From an uncultured Lachnospiraceae bacterium (lineage in GTDB: Bacteria; Bacillota; Clostridia; Lachnospirales; Lachnospiraceae): a DNA stretch of 33,872 bases. The stretch's first letter is position 1. The number at the start of each line of letters is the position of its first letter. The position numbers were made by a program, and so were the translations under genes. Below the pieces are notes generated by a model. It did not search any database, was not told the origin of the DNA, and saw only the letters and a list, made by a program, of their open reading frames with translations. The stretch covers positions 1 through 33,872 of the forward strand of contig CAMWMS010000011.1 in the NCBI GenBank assembly GCA_947175435.1. Direction: 5' to 3'. Of the stretch, positions 18,801 to 27,266 are shown piece after piece.

Positions 18801-19049
18801 GGAGAGGCAGGCAACCAGAACAAGAAGGAAGTGCCCGCAGATGAACTGATAGAGATCTTAACGAATATGCGGGATTCCATGGATCAGTTCGACTTGGACA
18901 GCGTGGATGCGGCTATGCAGGAGTTAGAGAAATGCCGCATACCCGATAGCTGCAGTCAGCAGATGGAGACGCTTCGAGTGGCGGTTACGGATGTCATGAT
19001 GGAAGAAGTCATGAATGTGGCGGATGAGATGATTGGGATGTTGCGCTGA
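15861..19049 (+). CDS. Hybrid sensor histidine kinase: N-terminal 7TM, PAS-like, HisKA/HATPase, degenerate receiver, receiver, HPt
   Basis: About seven N-terminal hydrophobic segments; NITHEIRTPMNAIVGMTE; GTGLGLSISKQLVEMMGG; receiver VLIVDDNEINLEV...MIFMDHMMPVMDGIE; HPt VHALKNTARMVGAAHLSEW. Start overlaps the stop of the EAL gene. Confidence 0.93.
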   Translation: MYIFFIILQVLGIVVLFAEALYLVNQRTSRQQIRMLLLMIALLINFVGYLFELQAGTKEQALQALKFSYLGKPIIVLTMFLFIMDYCKVRMPGWLPSVLSCFHIGIIGLVMTCEKQSLFYSSIEYTTAGVFPHLVLKYGPVSVIYHIGLIGYVAAMVVACARKYIHVSSEGERKRMLAFFSILAIMSVGWAGYMFNWFGGYDSTLVAYLVSVIILSIFLYKDKILETLSMAQDQAIDELSSGLVVLDRDNTVIYYNKKARELYPFDDVNALPSVMEELDNCIIEKKDIEHDNRVYNVGSRLLTKQNVYFGKMYVFNDITDSFRYARNAKEQADIMKGLKERAEAANQAKSTFVSNITHEIRTPMNAIVGMTEILLRENLPEQDRGYLVNIKNSGNALLNIVNDILDFSKMESGKMELVEEEYEPMQMFSDLSMIFLTRIGDKDMEILFDIDENMPQKLYGDGLRIRQVIINIVNNAIKFTEVGFVKLTLRIGKVSGDNIELLVSVQDTGQGIREEDLDKLFGSFQQVDSKKNRGKEGTGLGLSISKQLVEMMGGSIGVRSTYGEGSEFYFNIMQKKCTDQPATQIHDDEARKNLKIGGYFSRACLWHGLQDLSEKFGITCIPYETWKETREQLDCFFMDMAGHDALAQDIDNYSTQMGEMYMLRNPLLEECNAAGITAINKPLYSLNFCQTINHESLYVGPVTEEYMNFTAPEASVLIVDDNEINLEVAVGLLEPLHMQIDTAESGKRALQMAAEKKYHMIFMDHMMPVMDGIETTEHLRQMEDEYYHTVPIVALTANALMDAREKFAKAGMDDFVAKPIEMKEICKCIRKWLPDELIVFGAATDGNEGAALVATQRTAGDDSQAQSAPLPDLPGINAADGIKYSGSEKLWYKLLGDFYKLIDAKANKIEKCLADNLIRDYTIEVHALKNTARMVGAAHLSEWFHRMEDCGNAGDVETITAETPGLLAELRSYKEILRPYGEAGNQNKKEVPADELIEILTNMRDSMDQFDLDSVDAAMQELEKCRIPDSCSQQMETLRVAVTDVMMEEVMNVADEMIGMLR

Positions 19050-19055
19050 AATCAG

Positions 19056-19084
19056 TTGTACTTTCCATAAATATTGCCTATAAT
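19056..19084 (+). promoter_or_regulatory. Candidate SigA promoter for the Uma2-family gene
   Basis: TTGTAC, 17 nt, TATAAT. Confidence 0.55.
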
Positions 19085-19110
19085 ATTATGTAAAAGCGGA
19101 GGTAGATATT

Positions 19111-19644
19111 ATGGAAGCGTTAAATAAAGAAGAAATTTATACGATAGATGATATTTATGCCCTGCCGGATGGAGAACGGGCGGAATTAATCGACGGGAAA
19201 ATCTATTATATGGCTCCGTCAAATAGGAGACATCAGGATATTATTTTCTCATTATCACGTGCAATAGCTGATTACATTGATTTCAACAACGGTAACTGTA
19301 AAGTTTATTTAGCTCCGTTTGCAGTCTTCCTTAACGAAAATGACAAAAATTATGTGGAACCGGATATCAGTGTGATCTGTGATAGCGGTAAACTTACTGA
19401 CAAAGGCTGCAATGGTGCACCGGATTGGATCATAGAGATTGTTTCACCGGGCAGCAGGCATATGGATTATTTTACAAAGCTGTTTAAATATCGTACCGCC
19501 GGTGTTAAGGAGTACTGGATCGTTGATCCGGAGAAGGATTCCGTTATGGTATATCGGTTTGAAGAAGAAATGATGGAGCAGTATCCTTTCGGAGATGATG
19601 TACCGGTTGGGATTTATGAGGGATTTTCTATTAAAGTGCAGTGA
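19111..19644 (+). CDS. Uma2 family protein (DUF820, PD-(D/E)XK nuclease-like fold)
   Basis: YALPDGERAELIDGKIYYMAPSNRRHQDII...YVEPDISVICDSGKLTDKGCNGAPDWIIEIVSPGS...KEYWIVDPEKDSVMVYRF is the characteristic Uma2 pattern. Confidence 0.93.
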   Translation: MEALNKEEIYTIDDIYALPDGERAELIDGKIYYMAPSNRRHQDIIFSLSRAIADYIDFNNGNCKVYLAPFAVFLNENDKNYVEPDISVICDSGKLTDKGCNGAPDWIIEIVSPGSRHMDYFTKLFKYRTAGVKEYWIVDPEKDSVMVYRFEEEMMEQYPFGDDVPVGIYEGFSIKVQ

Positions 19645-19736
19645 AGAATAGAAAGACTTTTGACGGATAGAGTATTAGGGTCAGATACTGTTTGTAAATG
19701 GGATAAGACAATTTAAAGAAAATAATTGCGCAATAA

Positions 19737-19778
19737 AAACACCTGCTGGAAGTTGATTTCCCGACAGGTGTTTTATTG
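19737..19778. terminator. Bidirectional rho-independent terminator between the Uma2-family gene (+) and purC (-)
   Basis: AAAAACACCTG...CAGGTGTTTT, A-rich on one side and T-rich on the other. Nested GGAA/TTCC pairs in the loop. Confidence 0.8.
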
Positions 19779-19884
19779 TACATTTCAAGATTGTCTATTC
19801 AAATCCACAAAAATGAAATCCGTAAAACGAAATCCGCAATCAGAAGCGCATGATTTGCCAATTAGTGAAGTACCTCTATTTTCC

Positions 19885-20763
19885 TTACAGCTTCTTCCCT
19901 GTCAACAGCTCATACCCCTGCAGATATTTATCAATCGTCTTCTGTACGATCTCTTCCGGCAGCGTCCAGTCATGTCCCTCATTGCTCTTGAGCCAGTCTC
20001 TTGCGAACTGTTTGTCGAAGGAAGGCTGTGCATGTCCCGGCTCGTAGCCGTCCGCAGGCCAGAAACGGGAGCTGTCGGGAGTGAGCATCTCATCGCCTAG
20101 AACGATATTGCCGCTTTCGTCCAGACCGAACTCAAACTTCGTATCTGCGATAATGATGCCGCGGGTCAGTGCGTACTCCGCACATTTCTTGTAGAGTGCG
20201 ATGGTGTAGTCACGAAGCTTGGAGGCATATTCCTCACCTTTGCCGGGGAATCTCTTTTCCAGATAGTCTACACTCTGTTCGTAGGAGATATTCTCGTCAT
20301 GGTCGCCGATTTCCGCCTTTGTGGAAGGGGTGTAGATCGGTTCCGGCAGCTTGTCGGATTCCCGTAAGCCTTCCGGCAGCTTAATGCCGCATACGGTACC
20401 GTCCTTTACGTAGCTTGCCCAGCCGCTTCCCGTGATGTAACCACGCACGATGCACTCGATAGGCAGCATCTCTAATTTACGGCACAGCATGCTGTTGCCG
20501 TCGAATTTATCCTGTCTGAAAAATTCCGGCATATCATTTACGTCCACGGAGATCATATGATTAGGCAGGATATCCTGTGTCATGTCGAACCAGAACTTGG
20601 ACATCTGCGTTAGGACGGTGCCTTTCTTGGTCACCTGGTTTTTCAGAATCACATCGAAACAGCTAATGCGATCCGTGGCAACCATGATCAGGCTGTCGCC
20701 GTTGTCGTAGATCTCACGTACTTTACCTTCTTTAATCGGTTTTAATTCAGTCATGTTTATCAT
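19885..20763 (-). CDS. purC: Phosphoribosylaminoimidazole-succinocarboxamide synthase
   Basis: KEGKVREIYDNGDSLIMVATDRISCFDVIL, IECIVRGYITGSGWASY, IIADTKFEFGLDESGNIVLGDEMLTPDSSRFWP. ATG 20754 is an alternative start. Confidence 0.97.
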   Translation of the reverse strand: MINMTELKPIKEGKVREIYDNGDSLIMVATDRISCFDVILKNQVTKKGTVLTQMSKFWFDMTQDILPNHMISVDVNDMPEFFRQDKFDGNSMLCRKLEMLPIECIVRGYITGSGWASYVKDGTVCGIKLPEGLRESDKLPEPIYTPSTKAEIGDHDENISYEQSVDYLEKRFPGKGEEYASKLRDYTIALYKKCAEYALTRGIIIADTKFEFGLDESGNIVLGDEMLTPDSSRFWPADGYEPGHAQPSFDKQFARDWLKSNEGHDWTLPEEIVQKTIDKYLQGYELLTGKKL

Positions 20764-20970
20764 TATTCCTTTCTTTCAGCGCACATATAAAACGGCATGG
20801 TTTGTCGATGAGCGTCTTTTTATGTACGGTTTTTCTTCTATATAATAGTTTCGAGATATTACATGAGTAGATTATACACGAACACCCCGCAGATTTACAA
20901 GTAATATGATGAGTTTTTTTATTTACCATGAAAGAACTAGTTTGCTTTTCACGCCTGCGCCATAGCCTAA

Positions 20971-21107
20971 GCTCAGAGGGGTGTTAATATCTGAAGGAAC
21001 CCCTTAAAAAGCGTCGGCACTTGACGAGGTATTTTACGAGTCTAGTGCCCGCTACGCTTTTTACGGAGCGAGAGCGCGGTGACGCAGATATTAACGCTCC
21101 TCTGAGC
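20971..21107 (+). repeat. Structured/MITE-like repeat family 2, copy A
   Basis: Terminal inverted repeats GCTCAGAGGGGTGTTAATATCTG (20971-20993) and CAGATATTAACGCTCCTCTGAGC (21085-21107); the interior is shared with the reverse complement of 27267-27412. Confidence 0.8.
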
Positions 21108-21135
21108 GACCGTTTTTGCCAACATGTAAAAAGTT

Positions 21136-21181
21136 ACAGAGCGAAAGCGCGGCTCCGTAGATATTAACTTCCATCTGCGCG
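21136..21181 (+). repeat. Repeat family 2, partial copy C (3' end only)
   Basis: ACAGAGCGAAAGCGCGGCTCCGTAGATATTAACTTCCATCTGCGCG closely matches the 3' end of copy B read on the minus strand (ACGGAGCGGGAGCGCGGCTCCGTAGATATTAACTTTTATCTGGGCG). Confidence 0.75.
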
Positions 21182-21238
21182 TCAGTCTTGTTTGATCTGT
21201 GAAAAGTAACAAACCAGCCCCAAAATCGAAAACTTTTC

Positions 21239-21267
21239 TTGTAAAAACTCCACAATTCCATTATAAT
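21239..21267 (+). promoter_or_regulatory. Candidate SigA promoter for the OPT transporter
   Basis: TTGTAA, 17 nt, TATAAT. Confidence 0.6.
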
Positions 21268-21307
21268 TTTAACTGTATACACTAAAACAGCAAAGGAGAG
21301 GGAGAAG

Positions 21308-23206
21308 ATGAGCGAAAACAAAGAGTTCAAACCGTATATTCCTGCGGATAAGATTACGCCGGAGTTTACGGGGACATCGATCATTATGGGAGTTATCCTT
21401 GCCATCGTATTCGGTGCGGCAAATGCGTATCTGGGACTTCGTGTGGGCATGACAGTGTCTGCGTCGATTCCGGCGGCGGTTATTTCCATGGGTGTAATCC
21501 GTGTCATAATGAAGAAAAACTCCGTTTTGGAAAGCAACATGGTACAGACTATCGGTTCTGCTGGTGAGTCATTGGCGGCCGGTGCGATTTTTACCATGCC
21601 GGCGTTATTCCTGTGGGCGAAAGAAGGATTGTGCGACAGACCGAGTCTTATGGAGATTACGCTGATTGCACTCTGCGGCGGTGTGCTGGGCGTGCTGTTT
21701 ATGATTCCGCTTCGCAATGCGTTGATCGTTAAGGAGCATGCTACACTCTTGTATCCGGAAGGAACAGCCTGTGCGGAAGTGCTTCTTGCAGGTGAGGAGG
21801 GCGGCTCCAATGCATCTACTGTATTCAGCGGTATGGGATTTGCTGCCGTATTTAAATTCCTTGTGGATGGTATTAAAGTCATTCCGGCGGATGTTGCAGC
21901 TGAGTTCCGCTCTTTTAAGGGCGAACTGGGTATGGAAGTCTATCCTGCACTTCTCGGTGTAGGTTATATCGTAGGTCCGAAGATTGCTTCTTATATGTTT
22001 GTGGGATCGTTAATCGGATGGATGGTGATCATTCCGATGATCTGTCTGTTTGGCGCGGATGTGTGGATGTATCCGGCTGATGTTGGAACGACGATCGGAC
22101 AACTTTATGAGAGCGGCGGCGCTTCGCAGATCTGGAGTTCTTATGTGAGATATATCGGTGCAGGAGCGATTGCGACGGGAGGTATCATTTCTCTGATTAA
22201 ATCCTTACCGCTTATCGTTACGACTTTCAGGGATTCCATCAAGAGTATGAAGGGCAGTAAAGATACGAGTGGTGCGAGAACGGCGCAGGATCTGCCCATG
22301 GGTGCAGTGCTGGCCGGTATCGCAGCAATGGTTATCATTATCTGGCTTGTTCCCGCAATACCCGTTAGTTTCCTTGGGGCACTGCTCATCGTAATATTCG
22401 GTTTCTTCTTTGCAACCGTATCTTCACGCATGGTAGGGTTGATCGGAAGTTCCAATAATCCGGTGTCCGGTATGGCTATTGCCACGCTTCTGATTGCAAC
22501 AATGTCCATTAAGGCAACAGGTGACAGCGGCATTACGGGTATGATGGGCGCGATTGCAATCGGATCGGTGATTTGTATTATTGCGGCGATTGCCGGTGAC
22601 ACATCACAGGATCTGAAGACAGGTTTCCTGCTTGGCGCAACACCGAAGAAACAGCAGCTTGGTGAGCTTATTGGTGTAATTGCCGCGGGTCTTGCCATTG
22701 GCGGCGTATTGTATCTGTTGAATAATGCATGGGGTTACGGCGGGGCGGAAGTTCCGGCTCCTCAGGCGACATTGATGAAGATGATCGTAGAAGGTATCAT
22801 GGGCGGTGATCTGCCTTGGAATCTTGTATTTATCGGTGTATTCCTTGCAATTGGTCTGGAAATTCTGCAGGTTCCGGTTATGCCTTTTGCCATCGGTCTG
22901 TATCTGCCGATCTACTTAAATGCCAGCATCATGGTCGGCGGTGTAGTGCGTATGGTTATGGACGCGCGGAAGAAAGTGGATGAAAAGACTAAAGAACGTC
23001 AGGCTACCGACGGTACCTTATACTGTGCGGGTATGATTGCCGGAGAAGGTCTGGTAGGTATCCTGCTTGCGCTACTTGCGGTCGGAGGTGTCTCCATGGA
23101 TCTGTCCGGTTCACTGAACTTCGGTAACATCGGCGGCGTTGTACTAATGATCGTGATGATTTTGTGTCTGCTTAAGTTCTCTTTGTGGAAGAAGAGTAAG
23201 AACTGA
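21308..23206 (+). CDS. OPT family oligopeptide transporter
   Basis: Polytopic protein with OPT-type motifs (FGAANAYLGLRVGMTVSASIPAAVISM, LYPEGTACAEVL, GDTSQDLKTGFLLGATPKKQQ). Confidence 0.95.
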   Translation: MSENKEFKPYIPADKITPEFTGTSIIMGVILAIVFGAANAYLGLRVGMTVSASIPAAVISMGVIRVIMKKNSVLESNMVQTIGSAGESLAAGAIFTMPALFLWAKEGLCDRPSLMEITLIALCGGVLGVLFMIPLRNALIVKEHATLLYPEGTACAEVLLAGEEGGSNASTVFSGMGFAAVFKFLVDGIKVIPADVAAEFRSFKGELGMEVYPALLGVGYIVGPKIASYMFVGSLIGWMVIIPMICLFGADVWMYPADVGTTIGQLYESGGASQIWSSYVRYIGAGAIATGGIISLIKSLPLIVTTFRDSIKSMKGSKDTSGARTAQDLPMGAVLAGIAAMVIIIWLVPAIPVSFLGALLIVIFGFFFATVSSRMVGLIGSSNNPVSGMAIATLLIATMSIKATGDSGITGMMGAIAIGSVICIIAAIAGDTSQDLKTGFLLGATPKKQQLGELIGVIAAGLAIGGVLYLLNNAWGYGGAEVPAPQATLMKMIVEGIMGGDLPWNLVFIGVFLAIGLEILQVPVMPFAIGLYLPIYLNASIMVGGVVRMVMDARKKVDEKTKERQATDGTLYCAGMIAGEGLVGILLALLAVGGVSMDLSGSLNFGNIGGVVLMIVMILCLLKFSLWKKSKN

Positions 23207-23589
23207 TGAAGAAGAAAAAACAGCAGGTGAATTATCTTGATCTGATTCCGGAACGGGCCGCAAAGCTTACGTGGAGTGAGGACGAGGAAGGAATGATCAT
23301 TCTGGAAGTTGAGAATACGGGAGTATTCAACCGTATTGCCCAGAAGCTTTTCAAACGTCCGAAATATACGAAGGTCCATATGGAGAAGTATGGTAGCTTT
23401 CTGTGGCCGTTGATTGACGGTGAGAGGACTGTGATGGAACTTGCAGATTTGCAGAAGGCACAGTTTGGCGAGGAAGTGGAGCCGTTGTATCCGCGGGTGG
23501 CGAAATATATGCAGATCATGGAAAGCTATGATTTTATCAGTTTGAAAAATAATCCTAAGGCTCATGCCGATGGTGATGAAGAAAAGTAA
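23206..23589 (+). CDS. PqqD-like protein, overlapping the OPT transporter gene
   Basis: LWPLIDGERTVMELADLQKAQFGEEVEPLYPRVAKYMQIMESYDFISLK matches the PqqD-type small winged-helix pattern. Start and stop overlap (TGATG). Confidence 0.75.
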   Translation: MKKKKQQVNYLDLIPERAAKLTWSEDEEGMIILEVENTGVFNRIAQKLFKRPKYTKVHMEKYGSFLWPLIDGERTVMELADLQKAQFGEEVEPLYPRVAKYMQIMESYDFISLKNNPKAHADGDEEK

Positions 23590-23612
23590 AAACGCAGAAA
23601 GTAAAACAGGGA

Positions 23613-23645
23613 AAAGTCCCGCCGGTGACGGCGGGGCTTTTTGGC
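23613..23645 (+). terminator. Rho-independent terminator
   Basis: AGTCCCGCCGGTGACGGCGGGGCTTTTT. Confidence 0.85.
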
Positions 23646-23695
23646 TCTTTGGCTTGTGTAAAGAATCAGGGTGACAATTAATGAGCAAAAAATTA

Positions 23696-23724
23696 TTGTC
23701 AAAAAAATATCAATGTGGTATGAT
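23696..23724 (+). promoter_or_regulatory. Candidate SigA promoter for the ECF-S/coaX/coaBC genes
   Basis: TTGTCA, 17 nt, TATGAT. Confidence 0.55.
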
Positions 23725-23773
23725 GACACCGTATTGTATCTCGTATGAGAATAATAACAGGAGGATTTGTACC

Positions 23774-24625
23774 ATGAAAAATGAAAAAACTTATGAACTT
23801 GTGCTTATGGCACTGTTCACCGCCATAATCGTGATTATGGCATTCACACCGCTGGGATACATCCCGCTTGTAGTCATCAATGCGACGATCATTCATATCC
23901 CGGTCATCCTAGGAGCGCTATTTCTTGGACCGAAGAAAGGTGCATTTTTGGGATTCGTATTTGGTCTGACCAGTTTTATCAACAACACATTTAATCCAGT
24001 TACGGCATCGGCATTCGTGTTCTCTCCGGTCATAGCCTATGACGTAGTCGGCTTATCCGGTATCTTTAAGAGCATATATATATGCTTCGTACCGAGAATT
24101 TTAGTCGGCATAGTTCCTTATTTTATCTACATTCTGATCCGTAAGGCGCTTAAGAGCGAAGGACAGACAGGTAAGATCGTCGTGAATTTACTGGCATCTC
24201 TAATTCTGTTTATTTCCGTCAGGGCTTTCCTGATTCATCTGCTGCCTGAGACACTCAGCGCGCTTGTATGTACCATTATCGGTATAGCGGTGGGCAGCGT
24301 ACTCATGGCTGTTCTCACGGTCAGCGGCAATAAGAAAGAGTCTGTAAGTATCGCGCTCGCATACGCAGGACTGGCTGGTGCCTTCACCAACACACTGTTT
24401 GTCATGAGCGGTATTTTTATTCTGTATAAGGAGGCTTATGCTCAGAAAGTCGGCGTGGCGGGAGAGGCCGTGCTGGACGTGATCATGGGCGTTGTAACAT
24501 TTAACGGTGTTGTGGAAGCGGTTGTGGCTGCGATTATCGTTGCGGGTGTCGGTTTTGCGCTGACGAGGGTTAAGCCTGTCTATTCTACAAACCGAAATAA
24601 AACAGAAAGCAGGGCAAAGGCATGA
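23774..24625 (+). CDS. ECF transporter substrate-binding (S) component, probable pantothenate transporter
   Basis: MKNEKTYELVLMALFTAIIVIMAFTPLGYIPL...HIPVILGALFLGPKKGAFLGFVFGLTSFI is typical of ECF-S components. Substrate is inferred from the adjacent coaX and coaBC. Confidence 0.85.
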   Translation: MKNEKTYELVLMALFTAIIVIMAFTPLGYIPLVVINATIIHIPVILGALFLGPKKGAFLGFVFGLTSFINNTFNPVTASAFVFSPVIAYDVVGLSGIFKSIYICFVPRILVGIVPYFIYILIRKALKSEGQTGKIVVNLLASLILFISVRAFLIHLLPETLSALVCTIIGIAVGSVLMAVLTVSGNKKESVSIALAYAGLAGAFTNTLFVMSGIFILYKEAYAQKVGVAGEAVLDVIMGVVTFNGVVEAVVAAIIVAGVGFALTRVKPVYSTNRNKTESRAKA

Positions 24626-25392
24626 TCTTAGCGATAGACATCGGAAATACAAATATTGTTATCGGCTGTATTGAGGGAGAACGGGTGTGCTTCGTGGAGC
24701 GTGTGTCTACGAATCTCGCCAAGACTGAGTTGGAATACGCGGTGGAATTCAGGACGCTGTTTGAATTGTACCATATCGGCATGGAGGACATCACGGGCAG
24801 CATCATCTCATCAGTAGTTCCGCCTCTGAATAATATTGTGAGGGCGGCGCTTGAAAAGACCTTCCATAAGGCGCCGTTGTTGGTAGGCCCGGGGGTGAAG
24901 ACTGGGCTCAATATCCTGATGGATAATCCGGGTCAGCTCGGCTCCGATCTGGTGGTCAATGCGGTGGCAGGATTGCACTATTACGGTGCGCCTATTATTA
25001 TGATCGACATGGGAACGGCAACTACCATCAGCGTGGTGGACGATAAGAAGAATTATATCGGCGGCATGATCTTGCCGGGCGTTAAGGTTTCTCTGGATTC
25101 TCTGGTCAACAGGACTTCCCAGCTTCCCCGCATCAGTCTGGAAGCGCCGAAGAAAGTGATCGGAAGAAATACCATCGACTGCATGAAGAGCGGTATCGTG
25201 ATGGGGCAGGCGGCATGTCTGGACGGCATGATCGAGCGCATTTTCGATGAACTCGGCTATGAGGCGCCGGTAGTTGCCACAGGCGGGCTGTCGGGCAGCA
25301 TTGTGCCTTATTGCAAGAGAAAGATTGTATACGACAATGAATTGACCCTGAAAGGGCTGGGTATTATATATAACAAGAATGTGGAAAGTTAA
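24622..25392 (+). CDS. coaX: Type III pantothenate kinase
   Basis: MILAIDIGNTNIVIGC, GSDLVVNAVAGLHYYG, IDMGTATTISVVD, GGMILPGVKVSLDSLVNRTSQLP, ATGGLSGSI. Confidence 0.97.
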   Translation: MILAIDIGNTNIVIGCIEGERVCFVERVSTNLAKTELEYAVEFRTLFELYHIGMEDITGSIISSVVPPLNNIVRAALEKTFHKAPLLVGPGVKTGLNILMDNPGQLGSDLVVNAVAGLHYYGAPIIMIDMGTATTISVVDDKKNYIGGMILPGVKVSLDSLVNRTSQLPRISLEAPKKVIGRNTIDCMKSGIVMGQAACLDGMIERIFDELGYEAPVVATGGLSGSIVPYCKRKIVYDNELTLKGLGIIYNKNVES

Positions 25393-25437
25393 GCTACACC
25401 GGATATGGCAGGCAGAGACCGAACGGAGGAAGATAAG

Positions 25438-26646
25438 ATGGTAGCAGGCAAACATATTGTGCTTGGCGTGACAGGCAGTATCGCCGCATATAAAATAGCA
25501 TCACTCGCCAGTATGCTGGTGAAACAGAAGGCTGACGTGACTGTGATCATGACGCCCAATGCCACCAACTTTATCAATCCGATTACTTTTGAATCACTGA
25601 CCGGAAATAAGTGTCTGGTGGATACCTTTGACCGGAATTTTGAGTTTCAGGTGGAGCATGTGTCGCTGGCGAAACAGACCGATGTATTTCTCGTGGCACC
25701 TGCGTCAGCGAACGTGATTGCCAAGGCAGCTCACGGCATAGCGGATGATATGCTGACAACGACACTTCTTGCCTGTACCTGTCCGAAAATCTTCGCACCG
25801 GCGATGAATACCAGAATGTATCAGAATCCGATCGTGCAGGATAACATGAAGACGCTTGCACGGTACGGCATGGAAGTGATTACCCCCGCCAGCGGTTATC
25901 TGGCATGCGGTGATACAGGCGAGGGCAAGATGCCCGATCCGGAGGTGCTCTATGAGTATATCGTAAAGGCGCTGACGCCGAAGGATCTGGCAGGGAAGAA
26001 AGTGCTTGTCACGGCCGGTCCTACGCAGGAGAAAATAGATCCGGTGCGCTATATCAGCAATCACTCCACCGGTAAGATGGGATATGCAATCGCAAGACAG
26101 GCGATGATGCGAGGCGCGGAAGTGACACTTGTGTCGGGAAAGGTAAGCATACAACCGCCTATGGGTGTGCAGGTAGTGCCTGTGGTATCTGCGGCAGATA
26201 TGGCACAGGCAGTCAAAGAAGCGGCACAGGAGCAGGATATCATCATTAAGGCGGCGGCAGTGGCTGACTATCGTCCTGGTGTGACAGCAGATGAGAAGCT
26301 TAAGAAAAAGGATGATGAGATGTCTATCGAACTGGAGCGCACGGAGGATATTCTGGCATATCTCGGCGCGCACCGCCGGGAAGGACAATTCCTGTGCGGC
26401 TTTTCCATGGAGACGGAGCATATGCTGGAGAATTCCCGCGCTAAACTTGTGAAAAAGAACATAGATATGATCGTTGCTAACAATCTGAAACAGGAAGGCG
26501 CCGGATTCGGTACCGACACCAATGTGGTGACCCTTCTGACGAGGGATGAGGCGATCGAGCTGCCCATCATGAGCAAAGAGGATGTGGCGGACAGACTGTT
26601 GGATCATATTGTGGAATACGGGGTAAAAAGATCCGGCAATAATTGA
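25438..26646 (+). CDS. coaBC: Bifunctional phosphopantothenoylcysteine decarboxylase / phosphopantothenate-cysteine ligase
   Basis: [85 protein letters not shown]. Start at ATG 25438 after a GGAGG-type RBS. Confidence 0.97.
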   Translation: MVAGKHIVLGVTGSIAAYKIASLASMLVKQKADVTVIMTPNATNFINPITFESLTGNKCLVDTFDRNFEFQVEHVSLAKQTDVFLVAPASANVIAKAAHGIADDMLTTTLLACTCPKIFAPAMNTRMYQNPIVQDNMKTLARYGMEVITPASGYLACGDTGEGKMPDPEVLYEYIVKALTPKDLAGKKVLVTAGPTQEKIDPVRYISNHSTGKMGYAIARQAMMRGAEVTLVSGKVSIQPPMGVQVVPVVSAADMAQAVKEAAQEQDIIIKAAAVADYRPGVTADEKLKKKDDEMSIELERTEDILAYLGAHRREGQFLCGFSMETEHMLENSRAKLVKKNIDMIVANNLKQEGAGFGTDTNVVTLLTRDEAIELPIMSKEDVADRLLDHIVEYGVKRSGNN

Positions 26647-26678
26647 TACCTGATATAACCGCATATGGAGGAGAAAAC

Positions 26679-27224
26679 ATGAGAATCGGAATGGGTTATG
26701 ATGTTCATAGACTGACGGAGGAACGCAAGCTGATCCTGGGCGGTGTCGAGATACCATATGAGAAGGGGCTTCTCGGTCATTCAGATGCGGATGTGCTTCT
26801 TCACGCCATTATGGACGCGCTGCTTGGCGCGGCGGCTCTCGGCGATATCGGCAAACATTTTCCGGATACTGATCCCGCCTATAAGGGAATTTCTTCGATC
26901 GAGCTGCTGAAACGGGTGGGAGAGCTGCTTACGGAGAACAGCTTCCTGATCGAAAATATCGATGCAACCATTATTGCCCAGGCACCTAAGATGCGACCCT
27001 ATATCGATCAGATGCGGGAAAATATCGCGGCGGCGCTGGACATCGAGACGGAACAGGTCAATGTGAAAGCCACCACTGAGGAGGGACTAGGTTTTACAGG
27101 CACAGGTGAAGGCATATCGTCCCAGGCAATCTGCATGCTGACAAGCCCCAGAGAGCTGTACAGCGAGGATGTCAGCGCAGCTAAGTGTGACGGATGCAGC
27201 GGATGTCCGAGGCAGGCCGGATAG
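26679..27224 (+). CDS. ispF: 2-C-methyl-D-erythritol 2,4-cyclodiphosphate synthase
   Basis: [65 protein letters not shown]. Short Cys-rich C-terminal tail ([12 protein letters not shown]). Confidence 0.96.
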   Translation: MRIGMGYDVHRLTEERKLILGGVEIPYEKGLLGHSDADVLLHAIMDALLGAAALGDIGKHFPDTDPAYKGISSIELLKRVGELLTENSFLIENIDATIIAQAPKMRPYIDQMRENIAAALDIETEQVNVKATTEEGLGFTGTGEGISSQAICMLTSPRELYSEDVSAAKCDGCSGCPRQAG

Positions 27225-27266
27225 TAACCGATCGGTTATGTTCCCGGTTTATCTAAACCGTCCGCC

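Noticed and set aside
19726-20100. 124-aa plus-strand ORF
   Set aside because: Antisense to the purC 3' end and runs through the bidirectional terminator.
20971-21107. Family 2 inverted repeats considered as ordinary transcription terminators
   Set aside because: Located upstream of both flanking genes (purC minus, OPT plus), has no T-tract after the outer stem, and recurs as a multi-hairpin element elsewhere.
21091-21882. 263-aa minus-strand ORF overlapping repeat family 2 and the OPT transporter start
   Set aside because: The bulk is antisense to OPT coding sequence with Pro/Ser/Thr-rich shadow composition; the rest is repeat sequence.
25705-26757. 350-aa minus-strand ORF
   Set aside because: Antisense to coaBC and ispF, both well supported. 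His/Arg/Cys-rich low-quality translation, consistent with a shadow ORF.
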